Source: Adiantum capillus-veneris
Lineage: Eukaryota > Streptophyta > Polypodiopsida > Polypodiales > Pteridaceae
Length of the DNA stretch: 64,000 bases
Direction: 5' to 3'
Assembly: GCA_014529385.2 (NCBI GenBank)
Contig: CM043970.1
Span: forward strand, 45,846,279 to 45,910,278
Part shown: one piece after another, positions 51,247-63,040 of the stretch
Layout: every line of letters begins with the position of its first letter
How positions within the stretch are numbered: the first letter of the stretch is position 1
The notes under the pieces: model-generated
Seen by the model: only the letters and a program-made list of their open reading frames with translations
What the model was told of the DNA's origin: nothing
The model's database searches: none
Translations under genes and position numbers: made by a program

Positions 51247-51908
51247 ATGAATGCCATCAAAAAATTGAAGCAGATGCTTCTTGAGGAGGCTGCTACCTTG
51301 AGAAAAGTTGACTACAAGGGTGGAAGACCAGTGATTTTAATGGCTGACACTAGTCCAACAGACATTGGTTGGGCTATTGATCAAAATGACAAATATGGTC
51401 ACAAGTATGCTATTCTTTCTAGTGCGTGGTTCTTAATACTCATCAACAAAGTTATCCATTGGTTAAGAGAGAGATTTGAGGCGTTGCTATTGCCCTAAAG
51501 TCTAATATAGAGTATTTTATTGGGGCTTCAGTCATGGTGGAGACAGATTGTTTTCCATTGATAGGGATGATTGCACATTTTCCTACTCCAAACATTGCTA
51601 TGTTGTGGTGCATAGCTTTCATTAAGTCTTTTAACCCTGAATTTTCTCATATTCTAGGTAGAGAAACAGATATGTTGTCAAGATCTAGGTATGAAGATGA
51701 AGGGGAAATGCTTACCACCACAAGTGATGATATGGGCTTAAAATTTTTTACTTGTTTTCATTTACATGAAAATTATAGTACTCTTGTTCATGTTCTTGAA
51801 GATTTTTTTAAGGAGATGTACAAGGGAGAGTGGCTTTTGATAGGCTCTTATCTTACACTCTTACCAGACAAGAGGAATGGAGTGAGCAAGAGTACAATAA
51901 GATCATGA
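51247..51908 (+). pseudogene. E6 RNase H
   Basis: Frames 51247-51498 and 51534-51908. KLKQMLLEEAATLRKVDYKGGRPVIL, then MADTSPTDIGWAIDQND with the first Asp, ERFEALL with the Glu, then VETDCFPLIGMIAHFPTPNIAML and FNPEFSHILGRETDMLSRSRYE. All RNase H blocks are recognisable. One frameshift near 51440 and one stop near 51498 break it. Confidence 0.72.
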
Positions 51909-51999
51909 AAAAGGCTTACAAATACATTCTTAAAGGTGGACATTAGTAAAAGTAAGCAAAGCATCTAGGAGGAGTTGTATGTGACAAAGCAACATAACA

Positions 52000-53223
52000 A
52001 CATGTGATTAAAGAATTTATAGGTCGGACACAAAGGATTTTGGGCAATGTTTGTCAAGATCAAAGACCGTTATTGGTGGAAAGATATGTATAAAGATATT
52101 GCTCTATTTGTGGAGACTTGTATGGTTTGCCCAGTAGTATGTAAATGTGCGACAACAAGATGAATTACATCCTACTTATCCATTGATGATGCATTAAAAG
52201 TGGGTTGTAGATTTGATCACTATGCTAGTGGGTGTTTGGTAGATGAGATATAATGTTCTTGCTAGAGAAGATCCCACTAACCAAGTTGAAGAAAGAGCTT
52301 TAAGTACTAAAGCTACAAGCTGAGTATGAAGGTTTTGCTTGAAGATGGATTTGTAGTTATGGTTGTGGTGGAACGATTATTGTTGATAGATGAGAATTGG
52401 ATGCAAATGAAGCTCGTGAGTTTTTTGATTGGTTGAGAATCTAGTTGGCTCTTACCAAAGCATATAATTCAAAAGGTAATGGAAAAAGAGAATGAGGACA
52501 TCCACCTATTGTTGAAGCTTTGGCGTAGGCATGTCAAGCATATTGGTGATTAGACTAAAATTATACCTTTTTCTTTGTGGGCTGACCGAACTACTCATAG
52601 CTCTATTATAGGATTTATGACATTTGAGCTTCTGTATGGAAAAAAATCAATCATGCCTATAGAGGAGGCAATTATTTCTTGAACATGTTGCCATGGGAAA
52701 TAGGTATGTCAACTGAAGGTTTTCTTGCTTTACATATTTGTCAATTTGAGAGATGTCAAGGAGAGATTGATCGGGAAAAAGACAAGCTCAAAGAGGCACA
52801 TTTAAAGAAAAAATCAGCACTTGGTGAGAAGCATACATTGAGTCCTCATGTTATTAAAGATGAAAATTGGGTACTTGTTTATGATAGCAGCTTGGAAAAT
52901 CAATATTTTTCCATGCGTAAAATGATCAAAACATGGTTTGGCCCTTATGTTTGATGCATGTTTATGATAATGGGACCTACAAGCTTAGTGAACATGATGT
53001 CACAGAGCTTAGGGTGCCTATTGCAGAGAAGAGGATCAAACTGTTTAAGAATCACAATGGACAACCTTCTTTCAATAATCAAGGCTCAAAAGAATGGCTA
53101 GAGGATGATGAGACGTATGTGCTAGAAGATTTTTTGGTGATGCCTTTGTTTATGCAGATCAAAAGGATGAAGATGGTTGGCATGTCAGAGGATATCGAGG
53201 TCCATAGGGGGTGGATGTCATGA
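52000..53223 (+). pseudogene. E6 integrase
   Basis: The first two thirds (52000-52670) are full of stops but keep blocks such as GHPPIVEALA, ACQAYW and SVWKKINHAYRGG. Open 52679-52954: MLPWEIGMSTEGFLALHICQFERCQG, then a Lys/Glu helix and the C-terminal ENWVLVYDSSLENQ...TWFGPYV (GPY/F). The last frame, 52933-53223, continues with TYKLSEHDVTELRVPI. No chromodomain is visible. Confidence 0.7.
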
Positions 53224-54090
53224 CACTCCACGTACACTAGGAGAAACATAAAAAAGTAATACTAGTTTTTTGGTAAAGAACTATTGTTTTCTAACGTATG
53301 GTTGTACATAATGTCAATATGGTAGAACAAAAAAGAATTTTTTCTATTTTTGCACCAAAAGTGGCTATAGAGATAATTATTGTCTAAGATGGCATTTTTT
53401 GGAGTACATTGCTTGTGGAAATGTGCTTGGCAAAGCTTGGTACATATGTATGCTAAATGCATTATTTTGATCAATATACATGCCGCTATTGCAGTGTTGT
53501 GTTCTTGGAAATACTTGGATGAAATTTAAGTCAAATGTACTTAAGGTTCTTTAGAAGCTTTTTACTCAGAATGGTGCCTCATGGAGTACAAGTACATTGT
53601 TTGTGTTCTTGGAAATACTTGGATGAAATTTAAGTCAAATGTATATTATTTTGATCAATATACATGCCGATATTGCAGTGTTGTGTTCTTGGAAATACTT
53701 GGATGAAATTTAAGTCAAATGTACTTAAGGTTCTTTAGAAGCTTTTTACTCAGAATGGTGCCTTATGGAGTACGAGTACATTGTTTGGAGGATTTTTGCT
53801 CAGATGCAATGCTTGGATGAGTTATGGGATAGATGTGGAGCTCTTATGAAAGGCTAGAAAGTTCTTGATGGGCATTCTCTTTGGAAGATCATCACTTAGA
53901 ACCCATTGATTACAAACAGCAAGCTTTGAGCTATCGTATTTGAAGGGAAGGTCTTTCTTTAATGGACTCACCTATGCTTGCACTTTGATGGCCATAGCAG
54001 GGCTACTCAATGTGAAGGGATAATATTTGAAGGCCAAAGTTGACTAGCTGATAAAAAACAAGGTCGTCACTAACTTGCCAACGATGGCAC
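53224..54090. other. Non-coding, with a large tandem duplication
   Basis: Bases about 53461-53606 are repeated at about 53648-53790, and the core TGTTCTTGGAAATACTTGG also occurs at 53607, so three staggered copies exist. No gene. It may be 3' UTR or LTR sequence of E6. Confidence 0.6.
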
Positions 54091-54093
54091 TAC

Positions 54094-54774
<681 letters not shown>

Positions 54775-55365
54775 GTGGGACAAAGCAGATGGGTTTCTCA
54801 AAACGACGAGCATAGGCACTTATTGCCTTTTAACTTGTCTCACATTTCTCATAAAGTATCAAATGATGCTAATGAGATTGCTCAACAACACACCCAGATC
54901 TTAGAGCAAGCAAAACAAGAATTTCACAAAGCAAAACATGCATACATGAAACAAGAAAATAAAAAGAGACAACCCATGAAATTCAAAGAGGGAGATTTTG
55001 TGATGCTTTGCATTGACAAGAGATAGCTTAAGAGTGTAGAGACCAATCCTGTTGTTAAGCAAGCACCACAATATTATGGTCCATTTAAAATCACTAATTG
55101 TATTAATGTGAATTCTCTTTGATTGGCTCTCCCTCACTCTTGGAAAATTCACAACACATTTCAAATAATCCTTCTTTATCCTTTCAAAGGTTCTCTACCG
55201 TCACTTCCTATCATTGATGATCCACCTTTTCTAGAAGAAGATTCTGATATCCTTGTACCTGAGACCATCATAGACCATCAAGACACTTTGAAACACAATA
55301 CAATGTTGCATCGCAAGTGTTTTCTTAAGTATAAGATCACGGTCTTGAAAGCGCCAAGTGGATAG
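54775..55365 (+). pseudogene. Second-family gypsy integrase C-terminal region, composite copy B
   Basis: NLSHISHKVSNDANEIAQQH, ILEQAKQEFHKAKHAYMKQE and KFKEGDFVMLCIDKR, then a stop. The GPY/F-like YYGPFKITNC follows, then PHSWKIHNTFQIILLYPFKG. The tail PETIIDHQDTLKHNTMLHRK resembles a chromodomain-type end. Inverted relative of 42691-43240. Confidence 0.78.
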
Positions 55366-55943
55366 GGTTTTTTGCTCTCCTCCTAGCATCTTGGACGCAT
55401 ATCAAGCTTCTAGAAGCTTAAAGTTTTTCTTTTTGATCTGAGTTTTCCCTCAATTGATGGTTGTGTATTTCATACTTGTGGCTTTCCCTTTCATAGTTCA
55501 TTTAGTGGTAATTGGATACTAAGGTTTTCCCTTTGACTATTAGTTTGTGGTAATTGATTCCTGAGGTTTTCCTTTGACAACAGTTATTTATCATTTAGAG
55601 CAATATTTGACTGAGGTTTTGCCCTCTGAACAATGTAAAAGGTGATTTCCTTTTGCTATTGTCATGCTCTTCTTGTCTTTTTTAGAGGGCCCGTTAACAA
55701 AGATCTCTTTCAATTTTGTAGATATTTGGATATGTGGATTGCACTCACCATTTTGCCATCCCTTTTTCAGAATATTATGACGACTAGTGGAAAGTTCCTC
55801 TGAGTAATTTACTTGATTTGACATATACCGTGTGGAGATTTGCCTCATCTCTACACAAATTTCGAAGATTCCTAGTTTGCTTCTGTTTTTTGAAACTGTG
55901 AGTAGTTGCTTCCCTATCGAGGAGGAATATTATCACTATTACT
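55366..55943 (+). other. LTR-like 3' region of the second gypsy family, copy B
   Basis: Matches 41951-42690 in reverse. It contains four or so degenerate units with the shared phrase GAGGTTTTCCCTTTGAC (near 55475-55625). No ORF. Ends in TTATCACTATTACTA before the inverted-repeat element. Confidence 0.5.
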
Positions 55944-55945
55944 AC

Positions 55946-56346
55946 TTTTGGATATTTTATCAATTTTGATTATATTTTATTCTCAAAAAACCATTCAAAA
56001 GAAGTAATGTAAATAGAACTCTCCTTTACTACTATTCTTAGAGTTTAAGTGAAAAGAAAGCACTTCTATTTTTGGGTGCATACATGAAGAGAGAAAGAGA
56101 ATCCCAAAATTGCATCTTCGTGCGCGCCGCACTTCTTCACTAGGAATGAGCTTCTTGTCTCTTCACAAGGAAGACAAGCACTCTAAGAGCATATTGAGTA
56201 GGAGACCTACTGTTTTACCCCCCTTTCAAAGCCAACGGAGCCATCAAACTCTAAGGATAGAAGGTAAAGGAGATTTCTATTTACATTGCTTCTTTTGAAT
56301 GTTTTTTGAAATAAAACAGAAGCAAAGTTGATAAAATGTTCAAAAG
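55946..56346. mobile_element. TA-flanked terminal-inverted-repeat element, copy B
   Basis: 401 bases between TA at 55944-55945 and 56347-56348. Arms CTTTTGGATATTTTATCA... and ...TGATAAAATGTTCAAAAG are inverted, about 110 bases long with small mismatches. Centre non-coding. Same element as 41539-41948 at the same junction, so the two were probably copied with their surroundings. Confidence 0.65.
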
Positions 56347-56349
56347 TAG

Positions 56350-57130
56350 TTCACCTTTCGGTTCACCAGTTCTCTTAGTCAAAAGAAAAATGGTACTTAT
56401 TGTGTGTGCATTGACTATAGAGAACTTAATAAAATCATGATAAAGAATCGTTTTCCTATGCCTCGGGTTGATGACTTACTTGAGAAATCAAGTGGTGCAT
56501 CCACTTTTAGTAAGATAGATCTTAAATTTGGATATCATCAAGTGTGTATGATGGAAAGTGATAAACATAAAATTGCAATTCAAACACAATTTGGTCATTA
56601 TGAATTCCTTGTCATGCCTTTTGGTTTAACAAATGTACGTGCTATATTTTCACCTATAAGGAATTGCATCTGTTTGAAGCATGAAGATTGTGTTGTGGTC
56701 ATTATGAATTCCTTGTCATGCCTTTTGGTTTAACAAATGTACCTGCTATATTTTCACCTATAAGGAATTGCATCTGTTTGAAGCATGAAGATTGTGTTGT
56801 GGTTTTCTTTGATGAAATTTTGATTTTGAGTAAGAATAAAAAAGACCATTATACACATTTAGATTTGGTTTTAAATTGTTACATAAAAACCTTTATTTGA
56901 ATCCCGAAAAAAGCTTATTCTTCAAAATTGAGATTGAATATTTAGGTCACGACTCACATTGTGTCTGATGAAGGAATCCGTGTGGATCCTAAGAAGACTC
57001 AATGCATCAAGGAATAGCCTAGACCTCAATCTATTCATGAGATTTTTTCTTTTCTTGGTTTCTGCAGTTATTACAAAAAATTCATTCAAAATTTTTCATA
57101 CTTGGCTTTACTACTCAGAAACTTTCTAAA
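56350..57130 (+). pseudogene. Gypsy RT relic, composite copy B
   Basis: Starts SSPFGSPVLLVKRK, then CIDYRELNKIMIKNRFPMP, KIDLKFGYHQVCMM and MPFGLTNV. A 104-base segment (56597-56700) is repeated at once (56701-56804), putting MPFGLTN in twice. The catalytic site in the second copy reads FFDEI, so the second Asp is Glu. The connection block SFLGFCSYYKKFI lies near 57050-57090. Relative of 40500-41537. Confidence 0.83.
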
Positions 57131-57139
57131 AGGATTGGC

Positions 57140-58445
57140 GCACGGGCTTGATCACCATCTCCGACCAAGAGAAAGGAAGGACCATTGTCTACAATAAGAA
57201 GACACACGAGAGTCGTACACAGTCCCTATTGGAGGTGCAAGATTGCATTCGATAGAAACTACGTCATATGATAGTGATGCTTCGTCCACGATATCAGAAT
57301 AAAGTGTAGAGGAAGGCTTGATGCAACTATGTCATGATCTCTTTGGGATAAGTGTCAAAAAGGAGACATTCATGCATGATGTGAAGGTCAAGGAGGAGAA
57401 GAATAATACAAAAGCAATTCTAGAGCCTGCCAAAGTGAATGCAAGAAGCATGCTAGGAGAGGACTTGACAAAGAAAGAAAAGAAGGAGTATGAAGACATG
57501 TTTACGGAGTTTCCAAAGCTATTTTCCACTAGATATACAGAGTTGCAAGGAGATAAAGGGGTCGAGCATAGAATCAATCTAAAAGAAGGTGTCAAGCCAA
57601 AGGTTCAAAAGCTTAGGAGGTTGGGGTCATTCATGAGAGGGCACTCCATGAAGAGGTGATGAAGCTTTTGGAGGCAGATTCCATCTTTAGAGTGGAGGAA
57701 TCTGAATGGGTATCTCCACTAGTTATTGTGCCCAAGAAGAAGGAAAGATTTAGGATATGTCTTGATTTCAAACCTTTGAATGTTGCCACAAAAAGGAATC
57801 ATTATCCACTACCCTTCCTGAATGAAATCCTCAATCAGGTTGCAGGTCATGAATGCTACTCAATCATGGATGGATTTTTTGGCTACTTTCAGATCTTGAG
57901 AGTGATTGAATATGACCTTCATTACTCCTTGGGGTTGTTTTGCCTACAAAAGAATTCCTTTTGGGGTACTTAATGCATATTCTACCTTCCAAGTGTGGAT
58001 AAATAGAGTCTTTGGTCCCTACTTGGGTAACTTCATTCACATTTTCATGGATGACATTGGATGTTATAGCTCCAGGGTCACACATTTGGAGAAGCTGAGG
58101 TTGAGTTTTGAAAGGCTTCAACAAGAGGGTGGGCAACTTAACCCAAAGAAGTGTAAGTTTTCTCATGCTAGAATCCATTTTCTAGGACATGTGGTTTCCC
58201 AAAATGAAGTAGAAGCCGACCCAGAAAAAGTTAAGGCTTTGTTGCTTATGGATCCGCCCATCAACACAAAGGATTTGGCCTCATTACCTGTCACGTTTTT
58301 TATGGATGCTATGTCAATATGTGTATCCTCTCTAGAAATTGAATCAAAGATTTTTAGTGGAATGAGGACATGCAACATGCTTTTGATGGTATCAACGAGG
58401 TATTGTGCTCTCTACCAACATTGGATCCTTCTGACTTGCAATTGA
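57140..58445 (+). pseudogene. Tat-lineage RT fragment
   Basis: Frames 57318-57659, 57656-57973 and 57906-58445: EYEDMFTEFPKLFSTRYTEL, LRRLG, ESEWVSPLVIVPKKKERFRI, LDFKPLNVATKRNHYPLPF, MDGFFGYFQI, FITPWGCFAY, then the catalytic HIFMDDIGCYS and LGHVVSQNEVE. The blocks parallel E1 pol (4300-5100), although the two are well diverged. Frameshifts lie near 57630 and 57905 and the RT end is degenerate. The FMDD active site is intact. Confidence 0.83.
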
Positions 58446-58543
58446 TTCTCTATGTATCTATTACTGTGGGGTCAGTAGATTCTGGGTTAGTGCTCTTACC
58501 AAAGCAAGGAAGGAACTTCAATCCAGTCTAATTTGAGAGCAAG

Positions 58544-59104
58544 ATGAATAATGTAAGCAAGTTCTCCTACATAGAAATGTTACATTGGGTATTTGCCTTG
58601 GTTCTTTCTTGTCTTGTTGCCCCACAAGTTCTATGTGCTCACCACATCAAACCTTGGGCGGACATAGTGGTACACAAGGAAGGGGAGCTTCCATCTTACC
58701 CAAGGGTTAACAAGGATGACCATGAAGAGGAAGTAGATATTACAGATGCGTATACAATGATGTTTGATGGTGCATACAAGAAAGTTCTTCAAAAGGCAAG
58801 TGGTGGGGTAGTCATTAAGAACCCAAAAAACAATGTAATCTTTTCTAGATCGTACGATCTTGATGAAGCTAAAAGTAACAATGAGGCCAAGTATCTCACA
58901 CTTTTCCTTGGGTTGAAGCAGTGTGTCGCATTTGGATTGAAGAGGGTCATTGCAAAAGGGGATGTGTCACTAGTCATGAATCAATTGCTTGGTTTGTGGA
59001 ATGTTAAGAAAGACAATTTGAAGAAGTGGTTCAATGGCATCAAGAAGCTTTTGCATGAGTTTGAGAAGATACAGTTTAAGCATGTTCCTCATGAGCAAAA
59101 TTGA
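58544..59104 (+). pseudogene. Tat-lineage second RNase H fragment
   Basis: Open 187 codons. The C-terminal 120 residues (TMMFDGAYKK, GGVVIKNPKNN, SNNEAKYLTLFLGLK, VIAKGDVSLV, FKHVPHEQN) match the extra RNase H of E1 at 5755-6130, with Asp and Glu in place. The N-terminal part is a degenerate first RNase H. It ends before integrase, which is absent. Confidence 0.82.
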
Positions 59105-59314
59105 CTAGGGACAAGTTGGATGCTTTCATAGCTACTTTAAAGGTCAAGGAAGCCTTGTATGTAGGAAGATAATCATTGCAGAGAGAGAGCTCACGGTATG
59201 TGTGTGGCTCCCCGACCCGCCCGACAATGATGTGAAATGCTCCCCAGCCGAACATGACCCCACGGAGCCCACTTCATAGGGTGTTGGTCATCTTCGCCTC
59301 CACAATTCTCTAAA

Positions 59315-59468
59315 TGTCATGCCAAGGGCAACCCTAAAGGGTCACGAACTGGGCCAAGGGCCGACTGCCAAGTTGTGAACAAGGGAATACCATATGCAAA
59401 CAACCAAGGGCCTACATAAAGGGTGGTAGGGAGGACATAGTCCCAAGGCTGTTCCCTAGGGCATTTCA
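59315..59468 (+). repeat. Short LTR, first of a tandem pair
   Basis: TGTCATGCCAAGGG...GGGCATTTCA, 154 bases. Includes CTACATAAAGGG as decayed TATA. Followed directly by a primer site. Confidence 0.75.
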
Positions 59469-59469
59469 T

Positions 59470-59481
59470 TGGTATCAAAGT
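59470..59481 (+). other. Primer binding site between two LTRs
   Basis: TGGTATCAAAGT, initiator Met type, one base after the first LTR. Confidence 0.75.
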
Positions 59482-59637
59482 GCCAAGGGCAAGGGTAATC
59501 CTTTGGGGTCACGGACTGTGGGCCAAGGGATGACTGCCAAGGTGTGGACAGGGGAATACCATATGCAAAAAGATAAGGCTCTATATAAAGGGTGATAGGG
59601 AGGACGTATTCCCAAGGGAGTTCCGTGGGGCATTTTA
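59481..59637 (+). repeat. Short LTR, second of a tandem pair
   Basis: TGCCAAGGGCAAGG...GGGGCATTTTA aligns to 59321-59468 through its length. It contains CTCTATATAAAGGG, an intact TATA box. It starts inside the preceding primer site and lacks the first few LTR bases. Confidence 0.75.
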
Positions 59638-59654
59638 TTACCCTATTTTTTTAG

Positions 59655-60290
59655 GCGATCTATCGGATGCTTTTCCACCATCTCGAGAAGTATATCGTGG
59701 CAACGATGCTGTGCTAGGTTCAAAACCTATAAACAAACCAACTTATAGATTAAGCCACACCATAACATAGAAGATGGAAAAACAATTATGGAGTACTTAA
59801 AAAAAAGGCTTTATTAGGCTTAGTTCTAGTCCATGGGTATCACCTATTCTTTTGGTAAAGAAAAAGGATGGATCTATGTAGATGTGCGTATATTATAGAG
59901 TTCTCAATCAAAAAACAATTAAGAACAAATATCAAATACTGTGTATAAATAAGTTTCAAAATAGACCTTAAATCTGGTTATCATCGTGTCAGAATTAGAC
60001 TAGAAGATGTTGCGAAGGAAATATTTAGGACTTGTTTTGGGCATTTTGAGTTCTTGGTTATTCTAGTTGAGCTAACGGATGCATCAATGACATTTATAAC
60101 ATTGATAAATAACATTTTACATCCATACTTAGGAAAATTTGTAGTAGTTTTTCTAGATGATATACTAGTCTATAGTAAATCACAAAAAGAACACTTAGAA
60201 CATTTGTGTTTAGTGTGCAAGTTACCGAGAAAAAATAAATTATTTACAAAGGAAATAAATGTGATTTCTCTGATATCGTGATTCATTATC
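59655..60290 (+). pseudogene. Gypsy RT relic next to the LTR pair
   Basis: Heavily decayed: LSDAFPPSREVYRG, NKPTYRLSH, a KIDLKSGYHRVRI-like block, FGHFEFLVI, then open 60054-60281 with LTDASMTFITLINNILHPYLGKF, VVVFLDDILVYSK with intact DD, and HLEHLCLVC. Gag and protease are missing upstream. Confidence 0.78.
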
Positions 60291-60499
60291 TTGGTCACAT
60301 TATATTTGGGTAAAAGCATGGGTTGGTGGTGCAAAAAATAGTGTCCTTGACACTTCTTGTGAGGCACTCTTGGAATGGTGTTTTGTTGGCAGTTTTCAAA
60401 AGCCAAAAGATAAATATTCAATATTTCTAAAGGCGTTGTGCCAAGCACTTTAATGGTTCTTCATTTAGTCAAAGGCAAGACTCTCTACCTACCCCTTAA

Positions 60500-60559
<60 letters not shown>

Positions 60560-60634
60560 CCCCCCCTGTTGCAAGAAGAGGGAAGATTGTAGTAGGAATT
60601 TGTAGAGGGACCTCACGAAGAATTTTCATAAGGT
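60291..60634. other. No gene; (CT)n and C9 tract
   Basis: (CT)n at 60504-60557 followed by nine C to 60566. Otherwise featureless. Confidence 0.6.
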
Positions 60635-60994
60635 GTGGAGACTATGGTCCAAGAGATTGGGATGGAGATGTTGCAGCAAGAGATTGGCCAACAGGTTGTG
60701 TCCGAGCAGCAGCCTCCACTCGATTGTCATCTTTTATGGAATATTGATTTTAGCAGTTTGGGAGAGCACGTTCCACATCAGCATGGCCGGCCATTTCTTG
60801 TGGTGTCGGATGTTTGGAAGAGAGGATTGTGTACGACCATCCATCTCCAAGTACACTACAGGGCTCTGAGTACTTTTAATAGCATGCACAATACAGTCCA
60901 CTTCATGATGACATGCCTCACAATTACCACAGGGAAGACTCAGTCACAATTTTCCATGAAGGTAACCATTAAATACGAGAATATTGGTCTATGA
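60635..60994 (+). CDS. Hypothetical 119-aa ORF
   Basis: ATG-started, preceded by a CT tract. The sequence begins METMVQEIGMEMLQQEIGQQ and contains a His/Trp-rich middle (LGEHVPHQHGRPFLVV). It has no recognised domain and no intron signals, and overlaps a second, equally plain frame. It may be chance. Listed because nothing else explains this stretch. Confidence 0.15.
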   Translation: METMVQEIGMEMLQQEIGQQVVSEQQPPLDCHLLWNIDFSSLGEHVPHQHGRPFLVVSDVWKRGLCTTIHLQVHYRALSTFNSMHNTVHFMMTCLTITTGKTQSQFSMKVTIKYENIGL

Positions 60995-62499
60995 TGAAAA
61001 GAGAGAGCCGTAGGAGACAATGAGAAAGTGATGCATCAGGTTCAAGGTCAATAGAAGATGTGAATCAGGTTTGCATGAAAGTTCAAAATGCTGGTAGGAA
61101 GCAACAAAAGGCATGACTTGTGATGCTAAGAAAACCGCCTTTCAATGTCCTCTAGGACTACCAACTTTTAGTCATCATGCATCTAAGAAGTCAATACTAT
61201 CCAATATTTGAGGCACAATTACTAAAGTCAAGCATCCATGTCTGAAGAGGACCTGAAGATTAAAAGAGTTGTTTGCATGATGTTGGTGAATAGTGAAGGA
61301 GATCCATCAAGGTCTATTAGCAACTCCAAGATGGCCAGATTTACTGGATTGCATCGATGAAACTTTGCAGCAGCCAATTTGCGGTTAAAACAGGGTGAGG
61401 CTGGCGCATTCCTTTGCAATTATGTATTCGTCAACTACCTCAAAGGTATAGGCAAAAAAAGACCATGTTTTTTCATTTTGGCAGTGTTGGAGGAGCGACT
61501 CACACACCCATGAAGTGCATGCAAACACTACCTAGATCAACATAATGTCAATCGAGGACACAGATGGCACGATAGGCACTTGGAGGAAATATCTTTAGCT
61601 TGTCAGGCTGAGACCATCCTACACATACAACACTCTGGAAGGCCAACTAAACCACAATCAAGAACCTCACTGCTCTCAACTACACCACCTAGCCACATAC
61701 ACACATACGAAAGGTAACTCACCTAATCATGCCAGATTCGTACGAAACTTAAGGAACACCATCCCCTCACTAGGATACACCTGTCCCTAAGCTTCTACAC
61801 TCAAAACCTTCACTCTAAACCCATCTGCAAAAAACGCGTAGGGTGACAGAGCAGAACTTTGAAAGTGCCTGAAACTGAAATTTATAAGTACCTATGCGTA
61901 GCTTATGTCGCCACGATTCTATAGACTACTAGCATGCAGAAAACAGACATCGTTTGATACACTTACGGCCACAAATAGCTCGTAGATGCATTGGCGTGTA
62001 TGCTTCGTCTCGCGTGGAATGCTTGGCGTTGTCGCGTAGCTCTCCTCGAGCCTACAACAATGGTGCAGTCGGATCTCCAATGTGTTGAGCGAGCCGGGCA
62101 TAGCGAGAGGATAAATCTCACGCTCACTCTCTTTCTCTTTCACACACAGTAGACGGCAGTGCTAAAGTTTTGATTATGATTAAAGTCCTTTTTTTTTACA
62201 AAATGACCTAGGTACCTTATATAATAAGGCTACCTTAGGTTTAACCAAAAATGGGGTTGAATGGATCAAATGGCTTAGTATTTACAATCTGGAAGTGCCA
62301 TTGCACACCGGCTTCTGAAACTAGAATAACTACTCATTACAAATGACGTTTATAGCCATAATCCGCAGCATTTCATAACTCGCAAAAGATAAGACTTTGG
62401 TACGAAACTTGAGTTATGTCGTGTTGTTGACCCAGCGGTCAACATTCCCCCCTTCCGCGTTCATGTCTTCGACATGACCTGATTGTCGATGGCGATGTG
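60995..62499. other. No supported gene
   Basis: Several short frames on both strands, none with motif support. At about 62427-62443 an interrupted inverted repeat, GTTGACCCAGCGGTCAAC, is visible (GTTGACC/GGTCAAC). No other structure was noticed. Confidence 0.4.
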
Positions 62500-63040
62500 G
62501 TCTTTGCTGTCATTTTGTTGTTGGAAAGAAAGTATAGACTATAGCCTTTGCAGTAGCTTGTCTTGTTCGTCCAATCCGATGTACATAGTCTTCACATGAT
62601 TCAGGAAAAATCATAATTGATGATGAACTTTATGTCTTTCACATCCACGCTCCGAGCTGCAGCATCTGTTTCTATCATTATAGGTCTAGTGCCAGATCTA
62701 AATTCAAAAATGGTTGAGCTTGACTCTTATCATCATGGATAGAGAAAGCTCCATCCATCATTTGCTCCAGCAAATCTGTGAATTCGGAGTATTTGTGATT
62801 CTCAGAAACAACTTCTACAATCTGTAGAATTGAGTGATTGGCTTTTTGACTCGTGAGCCAATGACAACTTTGTAAGGATTTTGTAGAAATTGTATGGCTA
62901 AACCCTTAACTTCTTTAGGCCAAGTTGCACTCTAATGCAAAGTCTGTCTGTCAGGCCGAATCCAGGACTTAATTATTCTAATTTGAGGTTCAAAACCCTG
63001 TCGAGCATTCGATGTGCATTATCAAGGACAAGCTTTTGAG
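62500..63040 (-). pseudogene. DEAD-box RNA helicase pseudogene (DDX5/RH20-like)
   Basis: Minus strand from about 63040. LVLDNAHRML stands for motif II (DEAD changed to DNAH, 63003-63033). Then RPDRQTLH, a stop, SATWPKEV (motif III SAT kept), FLQNPYKVVIGS, and after a one-base shift NHSILQIVEVVSE and EFTDLLEQMMDG. About 25 residues of the second RecA domain are missing before [10 protein letters not shown]. Then [17 protein letters not shown] (motif V), [12 protein letters not shown] and HRIGRTRQA (motif VI). No intron interrupts this stretch. Lost DEAD, stops and a deletion show it is dead. The intact family unwinds RNA with ATP in nucleus and cytoplasm. Confidence 0.82.

Larger units (their letters stand above)
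49870..53223 (+). mobile_element. E6: divergent Ty3/gypsy relic without LTRs
   Basis: Plus strand: gag/pre-protease (49870-50350), protease (50364-50735), truncated RT, RNase H (51247-51908), integrase (52000-53223). The sequence style (VDHG protease, VLVYDSSLEN integrase tail) matches a Ty3 lineage I know mainly from fungal genomes. The RT palm is deleted. LTRs and target duplications were not found. Exact ends are uncertain. Confidence 0.75.
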
